A stretch of 64,000 nucleotides of DNA from Sulfitobacter sp. HGT1. GTDB lineage: Bacteria > Pseudomonadota > Alphaproteobacteria > Rhodobacterales > Rhodobacteraceae. The stretch is taken from contig NZ_BLWI01000019.1 of the NCBI RefSeq assembly GCF_013282155.1, positions 1 to 64,000 on the forward strand, given 5' to 3'. Numbering within the stretch: the stretch's first letter is position 1; the number at the start of each line of letters is the position of its first letter. Shown here in pieces: positions 1-8,380 of this stretch. Both the position numbers and the translations under genes were made by a program. The notes beneath the pieces were generated by a model. It had not been told where the DNA came from. It saw nothing but the letters and a program-made list of their open reading frames with translations, and made no database searches.

Positions 1-309
1 GCAACTTGGGGAATGTCGGTTCACCCAGCCCCCTTTGGTTGTTCCTATTCCAATGCGGAGTTCTATATTGAGAAAGATCAGCTCAATATCTCGCAATCGA
101 CCAATTTTCTTCGCTTCCAGAACCTTCTCGTAAGTGTGCGTCAGGTAGTAATCAGTGACACCAAGTGCTTTGATTTTTGGCGATGCGTTTTCAAGTGCTG
201 TTAAATAATCCTCCCAAGCGCTCGGCCCTTTGAACTGATCGTTCATGATTGTACCGGGGGCATGAGTATGTGGCTCCCACCTGCGCCACTCTGAACCTTT
301 ATTTAACAC
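1..309 (-). CDS. TrlF-family PHP/AAA ATPase, N-terminal part (runs off the window)
   Basis: This frame has no stop from the GTG at 309 to the window edge, giving 103 residues. An in-frame TAG lies two codons upstream, so GTG is the only good start; AAGGA sits 10 nt before it. The start reads GSEWRRWEPHTHAPGT, where HTH (H14, H16) looks like the first metal-binding motif of a PHP domain, and LGVTDYY fits the second motif. From memory of the family, these features and the following WEDYL and IELRI segments match the N terminus of TrlF-type proteins, which join a PHP domain to an SMC/AAA-like ATPase and are often found in defence islands. The ATPase part would lie outside the window. The DNA is AT-rich compared with the backbone. 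Family call is moderately sure; function is not known. Confidence 0.72.
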   Translation of the reverse strand, partial: MLNKGSEWRRWEPHTHAPGTIMNDQFKGPSAWEDYLTALENASPKIKALGVTDYYLTHTYEKVLEAKKIGRLRDIELIFLNIELRIGIGTTKGGWVNRHSPSC

Positions 310-676
310 AGACTAGAATTCCTTTTCGTTCAAATTACTTCGCTACTCACCGACTGCCATAGCTGCCAAAACAAAAAGGCCTTCGGCTGCAATTCACTGA
401 AATCAGATGTGTTTTCAGCAGGTCACTAAGACAATGTCATTCTTAGATTAGCGGCAAGCTGGATGGATTTCACTATCAAATTCCACCTATAGGTGAGTTC
501 AATGAGGGTGCGAAGTAGGCATAGGTTCGCTAGCTCGTTTTGACGAGAGTTGTACTCAGCGGATTACGATTGGATCAATTGTCCATTCATGGCACCCATA
601 TGGCACCCAAGAAAATGGGAGCACACAAGACTCACGAAAAAATTCAGGAATAACTATTATATATCAAAGGTTTAAA
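310..676. other. Gene-free AT-rich stretch between TrlF-like gene and tRNA-Phe
   Basis: No convincing coding frame was found on either strand. The stretch is AT-rich and holds two close copies of a GGTGCCAT-type word on the minus strand near 593-610. It separates the 3' end of tRNA-Phe from the start of the TrlF-like gene, as expected at the border of an element integrated at a tRNA 3' end. No integrase is visible. Confidence 0.5.
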
Positions 677-751
677 TGGTGCCCAGGGGCGGAATCGAAC
701 CACCGACACGAGGATTTTCAATCCACTGCTCTACCCCTGAGCTACCCGGGC
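677..751 (-). tRNA. tRNA-Phe (GAA anticodon)
   Basis: The minus strand folds as a cloverleaf: acceptor arm GCCCGGG with CCTGGGC (one G-U pair), D-arm GCTC/GAGC, anticodon loop TTGAAAA with anticodon GAA, T-arm containing GGTTCGATTCC, and an encoded CCA at 677-679. The anticodon stem appears to hold one U-U mismatch (positions 28-42). Length with CCA is 75 nt. The low-GC accessory DNA begins right after its 3' end. Confidence 0.95.
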
Positions 752-1199
752 ACGCCAATGAAACCAAAGGCTTCTAAGTCCAATTTAATGAAGTGACTTA
801 AAACTATCTGAATAGCATTTCGTCGCTGCATGTTGTGGTCGGGGTGTGACCATCAAACGTCGTTAAACTCAGTCGCAGCTAATCTTACATACGGGGGCGG
901 GTGTCAAGAGCGTCCTGCAGAGTTTTTCCATGATTGGGGAAACATTTAGCACGGGCGAATTATCGACCCAACTGTCAGAGAACCTTCGGCATTTGATAAA
1001 GCAATTGGGGGTTGAAAGGAGGGGGCGCATAGGGCCTGAAAATCCCGGGGGGTTTAGTACCCTTTAGGCCCGCCCCCCGCTGTCGCCTGCCTTTGGAAGT
1101 GAAGGGCACATCACCTCTGGGCCTTGGCATATTTCCTGAATACTGTAGTGGAAATATGTTGGCCTTCCGGCGGACATGACACAGAATAAGGATCACAGA
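752..1199. other. Intergenic region between tRNA-Phe and the crotonase-family gene
   Basis: About 450 bases with no convincing gene. It holds the likely tRNA-Phe promoter (879-907) and an SD-like AAGGA at 1188-1192 serving the next gene. G-runs near 1018-1075 give no clear terminator. Confidence 0.5.
879..907 (-). promoter_or_regulatory. Candidate promoter for tRNA-Phe
   Basis: On the minus strand a perfect TTGACA (907-902) is followed after 17 nt by GATTAG (884-879). TAAGAT at 887-882 is an alternative -10 with a 14-nt spacer. It lies about 130 nt upstream of the tRNA. The -35 is strong and the -10 weak. Confidence 0.4.
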
Positions 1200-2006
1200 A
1201 TGCCCCTAACAATCGACATCGCCCGTTTTACCAACCTCAAAGTCGAAGACCACGGGGACGGGCTTTGGGGTGTCACGTTGAACAGGGCCACAAAACGCAA
1301 TGCTCTCGACATTGCGACGATCGAAGAACTGGTTGATTTCTTTTCGGTGGCACCGCGGGCTGGCGTGCGTGCGGTAGTTCTGGCGGGGGAGGGCGATCAT
1401 TTCTGCGCCGGCCTTGATCTGATTGAACATCACGACGAAGACCGCAGCCCGGCTGATTTCATGCATGTATGTCTGCGCTGGCACGAGGCTTTCAACAAAA
1501 TGGAATATGGCGGCGTTCCGATCATTGCCGCGTTGCAAGGTGCTGTTGTGGGCGGCGGGCTCGAGCTTGCCAGTTCGGCCCATGTGCGCGTGATGAACGA
1601 AACGACCTATTTCGCATTGCCAGAAGGGCAGCGTGGCCTGTTTACAGGCGGCGGTGCCACGATCCGGGTCACTGATCTGGTCGGCAAGTCGCGCATGATC
1701 GACATGATGCTGACCGGGCGCGTCTATCAGGGCAAAGAGGCGATGGACGTGGGGCTGGCGCAATATATCGTCGAAGGGTCCAGCTATGATGCGGCATTCG
1801 CGCTGGCCCGAAAAGCAGCGCAGAACCTGCCGCTTTCCAACTTTGCGATCTGTTCGGCTGTCAGCCACATGCAAAACATGTCGGCGATGGATGCCGCCTA
1901 TGCCGAGGCCGTGGTGGCAGGGGTCGTGAACACGCAACCCGATGCCCGCGCGCGGCTGGCGGCCTTTGCAGATAAAACGGCGGCCCGTGTCAGACGTAAT
2001 GACTAG
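1200..2006 (+). CDS. Enoyl-CoA hydratase/isomerase (crotonase) family protein
   Basis: A 268-residue crotonase-fold protein that should bind an acyl-CoA and stabilise an enolate. The first oxyanion-hole segment is FCAGLDL (about residues 66-72). The second is [11 protein letters not shown] (about 111-121), followed by [14 protein letters not shown] in the region that often carries the catalytic acid. I prefer the ATG at 1200 over the one at 1176, because AAGGA (1188-1192) lies 7 nt before 1200. It stands alone, with no beta-oxidation partner next to it, and a good terminator follows. Hydratase, isomerase or hydrolase activity cannot be told apart from sequence alone. Confidence 0.85.
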   Translation: MPLTIDIARFTNLKVEDHGDGLWGVTLNRATKRNALDIATIEELVDFFSVAPRAGVRAVVLAGEGDHFCAGLDLIEHHDEDRSPADFMHVCLRWHEAFNKMEYGGVPIIAALQGAVVGGGLELASSAHVRVMNETTYFALPEGQRGLFTGGGATIRVTDLVGKSRMIDMMLTGRVYQGKEAMDVGLAQYIVEGSSYDAAFALARKAAQNLPLSNFAICSAVSHMQNMSAMDAAYAEAVVAGVVNTQPDARARLAAFADKTAARVRRND

Positions 2007-2474
2007 GGGCGATCAGAGCCCTGCCGCCAGATATTTCTAGTTTCAAACGCCACCTCCAAACGGGGTGGCGTTTTGCTTTTGGGCCGGTGAATCGGCCTTG
2101 TGCGGTCAGGGAAAAGCGGGGGGTGCACCTAATAGTTGTGCATGTTGGCGCAGTAAATAGGCAGTCTTACGCTTCGCCTTTTGCGCGCGCGTCTAAAAAA
2201 TAAGCAAAAAATCATTTTTCGCCCAATTGGTGGGCGGTCGTGTCGATCACGGTCCCGTGTGCCTTTATTCTATCTGGTAAATGCTCAGATTGCAGACACA
2301 TCCTAGCGTCATGCCGAACTGGCTGCATCGGCGCACAGAGGGCGATCCTGGCAGATACTTCCCCCCGTGCGACGACCACAACAATACTGCTGCGGCCCCT
2401 AGATATATTGTTCAGGGCTTTTGCGAAAGTGTGTTTTCCACACCCGAGCACGCAGCAACATCAGGGGATACGAA
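2007..2474. other. Intergenic region upstream of urtA
   Basis: About 470 bases with no convincing gene. It contains the terminator of the crotonase gene (2045-2080) and presumably the promoter of the urea-transport operon. An imperfect dyad, TGCAC-9 nt-GTGCA at 2124-2142, resembles an NtrC half-site pair, but its spacing is two bases longer than the usual consensus. No clear sigma-54 promoter was found. Confidence 0.5.
2045..2080 (+). terminator. Rho-independent terminator after the crotonase gene
   Basis: A 10-bp stem, AAACGCCACC (2045-2054) with GGTGGCGTTT (2064-2073), is followed by a T-rich run TTGCTTTT. It lies 38 bases after the stop of the crotonase-family gene. Confidence 0.85.
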
Positions 2475-3767
2475 ATGGAATATTCAAAAAAAATAGCGGC
2501 TTGCGCGATGACAGCCTTGTTGGGCACCACGTCGATGGCGATGGCCCAAGACTGTGCCGATCCGGTCAAGATCGGCGTGCTGCATTCGCTGTCCGGCACG
2601 ATGGCGATTTCCGAGACGACATTGAAAGACACCATGCTGATGCTGGTGGACGCGCAGAACAAAAAAGGCGGCGTTCTGGGCTGCCAGATCGAAGCGGTCG
2701 TTGTCGATCCGGCATCCGACTGGCCACTGTTTGCTGAAAAAGGTCGCGAACTTTTGACCGTGAACGAGGTCGATGTGATCTTTGGCTCCTGGACCTCTGT
2801 GTCGCGCAAATCTGTGTTGCCCGTGCTGGAAGAACTGAACGGCCTGATGTTCTATCCGGTTCAGTACGAGGGCGAAGAATCCTCCCAAAACGTATTCTAC
2901 ACCGGTGCCGCGCCCAACCAGCAGGCGATCCCGGCGGTTGATTATTACCTCGAAGAATTGGGCGTCGAGAAATTCGCGCTGCTGGGCACCGACTATGTGT
3001 ACCCGCGCACCACCAACAACATCCTGAAATCCTACCTCATGTCCAAGGGCATCGCCGAGGAAGACATCTTTGTGAACTACACGCCTTTTGGTCACTCTGA
3101 CTGGGCGACGATTGTAGGCGATGTTGTGGCGCTGGGCGAAGACGGCAAACAGGTTGGCGTGATTTCGACGATCAACGGCGACGCGAACATCGGCTTTTAC
3201 AAAGAACTGGCCGCCGCAGATGTATCCGCAGACGACATCCCCGTCGTTGCCTTTTCGGTGGGCGAGGAAGAACTCTCCGGTCTGGATACCACGAACCTTG
3301 TCGGGCATCTGGCCGCGTGGAACTACTTCATGTCGGCTGACACGCCTGCAAACGCTGAATTCATTGAGACCTGGAAGGCGTTCATCGGTGACGACAAGCG
3401 CGTGACCAACGACCCGATGGAAGCGCATTACATCGGCTTTAACATGTGGGTGAACGCAGTCGAACAAGCCGGCACCACAGATGTTGATGCCGTGCGCACC
3501 GCCATGTACGGCCAGACTTTCCCGAACCTGACCGGTGGCATGGCTGAAATGTTGCCAAACCACCACCTGACCAAGCCGGTCCTGATCGGCGAGATCACAG
3601 CAGACGGCCAGTTTGACATCATCAGCCAGACCGATCCGGTTGCGGGTGATGCATGGACAGACTTCCTGCCCGAAAGCGCCGTTCTGACCTCGGATTGGAA
3701 AGAACTGGGCTGCGGCATGTACAACACGGAAACAAAGACCTGCGTTCAGCTGACATCCAACTACTAA
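2475..3767 (+). CDS. urtA: Urea ABC transporter, periplasmic substrate-binding protein UrtA
   Basis: A 430-residue periplasmic solute-binding protein of the type I (Leu/Ile/Val, amide-binding) class. The N terminus MEYSKKIAACAMTALL...AMAQD is a signal peptide with cleavage after AMA. The mature part opens with VKIGVLHSLSGTMAIS, the usual entry to the first lobe. The start is ATG at 2475, preceded by AGGGG (2463-2467) with 7 nt spacing; the longer frame upstream has no good ribosome site. The identity as UrtA rather than a general amino-acid binder rests on strong resemblance to UrtA (DPASDWPLFAEKGREL, FYPVQYEGEE) and on urtBCDE following directly. A strong hairpin separates it from urtB, which may allow higher UrtA output. 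Confidence 0.95.
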   Translation: MEYSKKIAACAMTALLGTTSMAMAQDCADPVKIGVLHSLSGTMAISETTLKDTMLMLVDAQNKKGGVLGCQIEAVVVDPASDWPLFAEKGRELLTVNEVDVIFGSWTSVSRKSVLPVLEELNGLMFYPVQYEGEESSQNVFYTGAAPNQQAIPAVDYYLEELGVEKFALLGTDYVYPRTTNNILKSYLMSKGIAEEDIFVNYTPFGHSDWATIVGDVVALGEDGKQVGVISTINGDANIGFYKELAAADVSADDIPVVAFSVGEEELSGLDTTNLVGHLAAWNYFMSADTPANAEFIETWKAFIGDDKRVTNDPMEAHYIGFNMWVNAVEQAGTTDVDAVRTAMYGQTFPNLTGGMAEMLPNHHLTKPVLIGEITADGQFDIISQTDPVAGDAWTDFLPESAVLTSDWKELGCGMYNTETKTCVQLTSNY

Positions 3768-3776
3768 AACTTGGCA

Positions 3777-3804
3777 ACGGGCGCGGGATTGATCCTGCGC
3801 CCGT
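3777..3804 (+). terminator. Hairpin between urtA and urtB (attenuator or mRNA-stabilising)
   Basis: ACGGGCGCGGGA (3777-3788) pairs with TCCTGCGCCCGT (3793-3804), 11 of 12 positions, across a 4-nt loop TTGA. There is no T-run after it, so it is more likely a partial terminator or an RNA-stabilising hairpin than a full stop. It sits only 9 nt after the urtA stop. Confidence 0.6.
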
Positions 3805-3829
3805 CTGACTTCTTGACCAAAGGTATCCC

Positions 3830-5764
3830 ATGCTGCGCCATTTCTTGACTCTCTTTATCTGGCTTGGGCTTGCGGGAATGGCCGTCGCTCAAGACCTGCA
3901 ACCGAGCTTGCAAGCCCATGCTGGTGAAATTGCCGATCCCTCGCGCAGCTCTGTGTCTGTTGCGTTGGATGATCTGGTCGCCTCGGGCGCGCCGCATCTC
4001 AGCGATTTTCTGGAGCAATGGCAGGACAAAGGCGTCTGGCAGCGCGATGCGGATGGCGTGTTCTTTTACGCAACCGAGAATGGCGATGATCTGTCCTTGC
4101 GCGATATTGATACAGCCCAAGAAACGACGGCCCCCAAGTCCGGCTTTTCACAGTTGAAGCCAAACGGCGGGGTGCGGCGATTGATTGGCACTGCACTGGT
4201 GCAGTTTCAGCTGACCGACCCCGATCTGGCGCGGCGGACATCCGCGATTGAATCGATTGCCCGCAGGCCGGACGCCAGCCAACTGGCCCCGTTGCTGAAA
4301 TCCATCGACCCCGAAACCGATGCCACGCTGAAAGCGCGCAAGATCCAGCTGGCGAATTTCATGTCGGCCAGTTTTGCACCCGATACAGGCGACAGGATCG
4401 CCGCCATTACATCAATGTCCAGCGACACCTCGATCGAGGCGCGGGCGGTGCTGAACCAGCTTTTGTCGGTCAAGGCAGTCGTTTCGCCGGACGCGCCCAA
4501 AGGCAACATCGCCCGCGTTCTGAAACCTGGCCGCGACCTGAGCGAGGCTGACGCCTATGCCCGGTTGGTTGACGCTAAACTCGCCCCGCCAGTGATTTCA
4601 CCCGCGGCCATGCGGGATGCGCTGGCGGCAAATATTGACGGGGGCCGCGTGGGCGGCATCCCCACTGCGCAGCTTGATACCCAAACCATGCGGGAAAAGG
4701 CCTATGCCGCGCTGGCTGCCCAAGGGACCGTTCCGCCGCTGGTAAGCCAAGACGCGAAAACAGACGCGGTCGCCGCGCATTCCTTTTACGAGGTGTACGA
4801 GGAGCAAGACCCCGCCGTCACGGATGCCGCACGCGCTGCCCTCGATAGTATCGAAACCCGCGTTGGTGCGGCACAAGCGGTTGATCTGACGCTCGATGCG
4901 CTCTCGCTCGCGTCGATCTATTTTCTGGCGGCCATCGGGCTGGCCATTACCTTTGGTGTGATGGGCGTGATCAACATGGCGCATGGTGAATTCATCATGA
5001 TGGGGGCCTACACCGGCTATGTCGTGCAGCAATTCGTGCCCGACTATACCCTGTCGATCATTGTTGCCCTGCCGCTGGCCTTTGCCGTGACATTTGCCGC
5101 AGGTGTAACGATGGAACGCTTGGTGATCCGCCATCTGTACCACCGCCCGCTTGAAACGCTGTTGGCGACGTTCGGGATATCGGTCGCGCTGCAACAACTG
5201 GCCAAGAATATCTTTGGCACCCAAGCCCGCCCGCTGACCTCTCCGGGGTGGCTGGATGGCGCGTGGGTCGTGTCGGACGTGATCCAGATCAGCTATATCC
5301 GCATCGCGATTTTTGTGATGGCGCTGATGTTTCTGGCGCTAATCCTGTTCGTGCTCAAACGCACCCGACTGGGGCTCGAGGTTCGTGCTGTCACGCAAAA
5401 CCCCGGTATGGCCGCCAGCATGGGCATCAACCCCGACCGCATCAATATGCTGACCTTTGGCCTTGGGTCAGGGATCGCTGGCATCGCAGGCGTGGCGATT
5501 GGTCTGTACGCCAAGGTGACGTCTGAAATGGGGGCCGATTACATCGTGCAATCGTTTATGACCGTGGTCGTGGGCGGGGTTGGCAACGTCTGGGGCACGC
5601 TTGCGGGCGCGTCGCTGATCGGGTTCCTGCAAAAGGGCATCGAATGGTTCAACCCGTCCAACACGCTGGCGGCGCAAACCTATATGGTGCTGTTCATCAT
5701 CCTGTTCATTCAATTCCGGCCCAAGGGCATCGTCGCCCAAAAAGGCCGGGCGGCGGCGGATTGA
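3830..5764 (+). CDS. urtB: Urea ABC transporter permease UrtB
   Basis: A 644-residue inner-membrane permease. It opens with a signal-like segment (MLRHFLTLFIWLGLAGMAVAQD). About 300 residues of helical, repeat-like soluble domain follow, then a LivH-type transmembrane domain from about residue 350 (FLAAIGLAITFGVMGVINMAHGEFIMMGAYTG). The long N-terminal extension is typical of UrtB and separates it from plain LivH permeases. The C-terminal end has the permease signature region (GLYAKVTSEMGADYIVQSFM...GNVWGTLAGA). The start at 3830 follows AAAGGT. It pairs with UrtC to form the urea channel, driven by UrtD and UrtE. Confidence 0.94.
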   Translation: MLRHFLTLFIWLGLAGMAVAQDLQPSLQAHAGEIADPSRSSVSVALDDLVASGAPHLSDFLEQWQDKGVWQRDADGVFFYATENGDDLSLRDIDTAQETTAPKSGFSQLKPNGGVRRLIGTALVQFQLTDPDLARRTSAIESIARRPDASQLAPLLKSIDPETDATLKARKIQLANFMSASFAPDTGDRIAAITSMSSDTSIEARAVLNQLLSVKAVVSPDAPKGNIARVLKPGRDLSEADAYARLVDAKLAPPVISPAAMRDALAANIDGGRVGGIPTAQLDTQTMREKAYAALAAQGTVPPLVSQDAKTDAVAAHSFYEVYEEQDPAVTDAARAALDSIETRVGAAQAVDLTLDALSLASIYFLAAIGLAITFGVMGVINMAHGEFIMMGAYTGYVVQQFVPDYTLSIIVALPLAFAVTFAAGVTMERLVIRHLYHRPLETLLATFGISVALQQLAKNIFGTQARPLTSPGWLDGAWVVSDVIQISYIRIAIFVMALMFLALILFVLKRTRLGLEVRAVTQNPGMAASMGINPDRINMLTFGLGSGIAGIAGVAIGLYAKVTSEMGADYIVQSFMTVVVGGVGNVWGTLAGASLIGFLQKGIEWFNPSNTLAAQTYMVLFIILFIQFRPKGIVAQKGRAAAD

Positions 5765-5767
5765 CCC

Positions 5768-6934
5768 ATGCATAAAACATTTATCTCGCAAAACCCGTCG
5801 GTCCTTTGGTTCATCGCTTTACTGGGCTTGTTCACCCTTGCCGTTACAGTGGGGTCCGAAGCATTCGGCACCGGGCTCATCTCGACCTCCATGGTCAAAA
5901 CTTTGGGCAAGACGCTCTGCCTGTGCCTGATTGCCATCGCGATGGATGTGGTCTGGGGGTATTGCGGTATCCTGTCGCTGGGCCACTTTGCGTTCTTTGG
6001 CATCGGCGGCTACGCCATCGGCATGTGGCTGATGTATGCCCGCACCGAAGGCATCGTGCTGAGCAGCCTGTCCGGTCAGGCGATCCCGTCGACCAGCCAA
6101 GAGATCTCGGACGCCATCGGCAACCAGATATTCGGCGTGGTCGGGAGTTCTGACTTTCCGTGGCTCTGGGCCTTTGCCGATAATCTGTTCCTTCAGCTTT
6201 TGATGGTTATCGTCGTGCCCGGCCTGCTTGCATTAGTCTTCGGCTGGCTGGCCTTCCGCAGCCGCGTGACGGGCGTGTACCTGTCCATCCTGACCCAGGC
6301 GATGACCTTGGCATTGTCGTTGTGGCTGTTCCAGAACGACAGCGGCTTGCGCGGCAACAACGGCCTGTCCGGATTGCAAAACATACCGGGTTTTGAGGGG
6401 TCCTCCCAAGCGGATATCAGCCTCGCGTTCTTCCTTGGCTCTGCCCTTGCACTGGCGCTTGGTTATCTTCTGTTTGCATGGGTTGTGTCAGGTAAAATGG
6501 GCAGCGTCGTTCAGGGCATCCGCGACAACGAGGCGCGCGTGCGTTTTCTGGGCTACCGCGTTGAGGGGTACAAACTGTTCATCTTCACGCTCACGGCTGT
6601 GATCTCGGGTATCGCAGGGGCGCTGTATTATCCGCAGGCGGGCATCATCAACCCGGCCGAGCTTGCCCCCATCGCATCCATCTATCTGGCGGTCTGGGTC
6701 GCCATTGGCGGGCGCGGGCGGCTTTATGGTGCGGTGATCGGGGCGGCCTTCGTGTCGCTGCTGTCCAGCTGGTTCACCGGGGGCGGGGCACCTGCAATTG
6801 ATCTGGGGTTCTACACGATCTTGTGGACCGATTGGTGGCTGGTGTTGTTGGGCGTGTCATTCGTTTGCGTCACGCTGTTCTTCCCCAAAGGAATCGGCGG
6901 ATTGTTTGACTATCTGGTGAGGAAACCATCATGA
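5768..6934 (+). CDS. urtC: Urea ABC transporter permease UrtC
   Basis: A 388-residue LivM-type inner-membrane permease with many hydrophobic helices. Features include the segment CGILSLGHFAFFGIGGYAIG (about residues 66-85), the cytoplasmic coupling loop around GIRDNEARVRFLGY, and GRGRLYGAVIGA near the C terminus. It starts 3 nt after the urtB stop and its last four bases overlap the urtD start (ATGA), so the genes are translationally coupled. It is the partner of UrtB in the urea importer. Confidence 0.94.
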   Translation: MHKTFISQNPSVLWFIALLGLFTLAVTVGSEAFGTGLISTSMVKTLGKTLCLCLIAIAMDVVWGYCGILSLGHFAFFGIGGYAIGMWLMYARTEGIVLSSLSGQAIPSTSQEISDAIGNQIFGVVGSSDFPWLWAFADNLFLQLLMVIVVPGLLALVFGWLAFRSRVTGVYLSILTQAMTLALSLWLFQNDSGLRGNNGLSGLQNIPGFEGSSQADISLAFFLGSALALALGYLLFAWVVSGKMGSVVQGIRDNEARVRFLGYRVEGYKLFIFTLTAVISGIAGALYYPQAGIINPAELAPIASIYLAVWVAIGGRGRLYGAVIGAAFVSLLSSWFTGGGAPAIDLGFYTILWTDWWLVLLGVSFVCVTLFFPKGIGGLFDYLVRKPS

Positions 6935-7683
6935 ACAACACCTTGCTGGAAGTGTCGGGGGTGTCGGTATCCTTTGACGGGTTCAAGGCGATCAACAGCC
7001 TGTCGATCCAGATCGCCGAACCCGAATTGCGCGCCATCATCGGGCCGAACGGCGCGGGTAAGACCACCTTTATGGATATCATCACGGGCAAGACCAAACC
7101 GGACGAAGGTGTGGTGATCTGGGGCGAACGCAACATCTCGTTGCTGGGCATGTCAGAGGCTGACATCGCCAATGCGGGCATCGGGCGGAAGTTCCAGAAA
7201 CCAACGGTATTCGAGGCGCAAACGGTGCGGCAGAACCTTGCCATGGCGTTGAAAAACCCGCGCGGGCCCCTGGCCGTTTTGCTGCACCGCAAGACGCCAG
7301 CCAATGCCGCGCGGATCGAAGCGATTGCCGAGGAAATCGGCCTGTCCGACAGCTTGCCCCGCATCGCGGGCGAACTGAGCCACGGGCAAAAACAGTGGTT
7401 GGAGATTGGCATGTTGCTGGCGCAGGAACCGCGGCTTTTGCTGGTCGATGAACCTGCTGCGGGCATGACGGTCGAGGAACGGGAAAAGACCACGGATATC
7501 TTGAAACGCGCCGCGCAAACCCGTGCCGTCGTGGTGGTGGAACATGACATGGAATTCGTGCGCCGTCTGAACTGCAAGGTCACCGTGCTGCACGAGGGGT
7601 CTGTTCTGGCCGAAGGCAGTCTGGATCACGTGACATCCAACCCCACCGTTATCGAAGTTTATCTGGGACGTGGTCATGCTTGA
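6931..7683 (+). CDS. urtD: Urea ABC transporter ATP-binding protein UrtD
   Basis: A 250-residue ABC ATPase of the LivG type. Walker A is GPNGAGKTT (about residues 38-46). The signature is LSHGQKQWLEIGM, with H in place of the usual G in LSGGQ as in many UrtD proteins. Walker B is LLLVDEPAAGM, and the switch His lies in VVVEHDMEF. The start overlaps the urtC stop by 4 nt. Its 3' end overlaps the urtE start by 8 nt. Confidence 0.95.
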   Translation: MNNTLLEVSGVSVSFDGFKAINSLSIQIAEPELRAIIGPNGAGKTTFMDIITGKTKPDEGVVIWGERNISLLGMSEADIANAGIGRKFQKPTVFEAQTVRQNLAMALKNPRGPLAVLLHRKTPANAARIEAIAEEIGLSDSLPRIAGELSHGQKQWLEIGMLLAQEPRLLLVDEPAAGMTVEEREKTTDILKRAAQTRAVVVVEHDMEFVRRLNCKVTVLHEGSVLAEGSLDHVTSNPTVIEVYLGRGHA

Positions 7684-8371
7684 AGTCGAAAACCTTGATC
7701 TGCACTATGGTCAAAGCCGCATCCTTTACGGCATGTCATTCACCGCGCCGCAGGGGCAGATCACCACGATGGTCGGCAATAATGGCGTTGGCAAAACCAG
7801 TACGCTCAAGGCGATTGCGGGGCGTCACGCCGCATCCGGTGGCACGATCAAGGTGGATGGCAAGCCGGTGCGCCTGAACACTGCGTTTCAGGCCGCCAAG
7901 GCTGGCATCGCCTATGTCCCGCAGGGGCGCGAAGTATTCCCGATGATGACCGTGTATGAAAACCTTGAGACCGGATTTGCCTGTTTGCCCAAGGCTGAAC
8001 ATTTCATTCCCGACGAGGTGTTCGACCTGTTCCCGGTGCTGCGCGACATGCAATCGCGGCGCGGTGGTGATTTGTCGGGCGGGCAACAGCAGCAACTGGC
8101 CATTGCCCGTGCGCTGATCACCAAACCCAAGGTTTTGTTGCTGGATGAACCGACCGAAGGCATCCAGCCAAACGTGATCGAACAGATCGGCGATGCCTTG
8201 CGTCTGCTGCGCAGCAAGGGCGAGATGGCGATCTTGCTGGTCGAACAGAACGCCGATTTCGCCTATGCACTGGGTGACAGTTTCATCGTGGTCGAAGGCG
8301 GGCGCAACAGCCCGCGCAAGCTCAAGGAAAAATACTCAAAGGCGGATTTGATCGCGGACCTCGCGCTTTAG
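7676..8371 (+). CDS. urtE: Urea ABC transporter ATP-binding protein UrtE
   Basis: A 231-residue ABC ATPase of the LivF type. Walker A is GNNGVGKTS, the signature is LSGGQQQQLAIARAL, Walker B is VLLLDEPTEGIQPN, and the switch is LLVEQNADF. I place the start at ATG 7676 (MLEVENLDLHYGQ), inside the urtD end, rather than the in-frame GTG six bases upstream. The C-terminal tail GRNSPRKLKEKYSKADL is unusual next to typical LivF tails. It ends the transporter operon. No ureDABCEFG genes follow; the next genes are convergent. Confidence 0.94.
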   Translation: MLEVENLDLHYGQSRILYGMSFTAPQGQITTMVGNNGVGKTSTLKAIAGRHAASGGTIKVDGKPVRLNTAFQAAKAGIAYVPQGREVFPMMTVYENLETGFACLPKAEHFIPDEVFDLFPVLRDMQSRRGGDLSGGQQQQLAIARALITKPKVLLLDEPTEGIQPNVIEQIGDALRLLRSKGEMAILLVEQNADFAYALGDSFIVVEGGRNSPRKLKEKYSKADLIADLAL

Positions 8372-8380
8372 GCGCGCGGC

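Noticed and set aside
13-204. Plus-strand frame of 63 codons at the left edge
   Set aside because: It is opposite to the open TrlF-like frame, which has a good family match; the plus frame has no homology signal or ribosome site.
975-1196. Minus-strand frame before the crotonase gene
   Set aside because: Rich in Arg, Pro and Gly from G-runs, no ribosome site, not protein-like.
2124-2142. TGCAC-9 nt-GTGCA dyad upstream of urtA as an NtrC site
   Set aside because: Spacer is two bases too long for the usual NtrC site and no sigma-54 promoter follows; kept only as a note in the intergenic entry.
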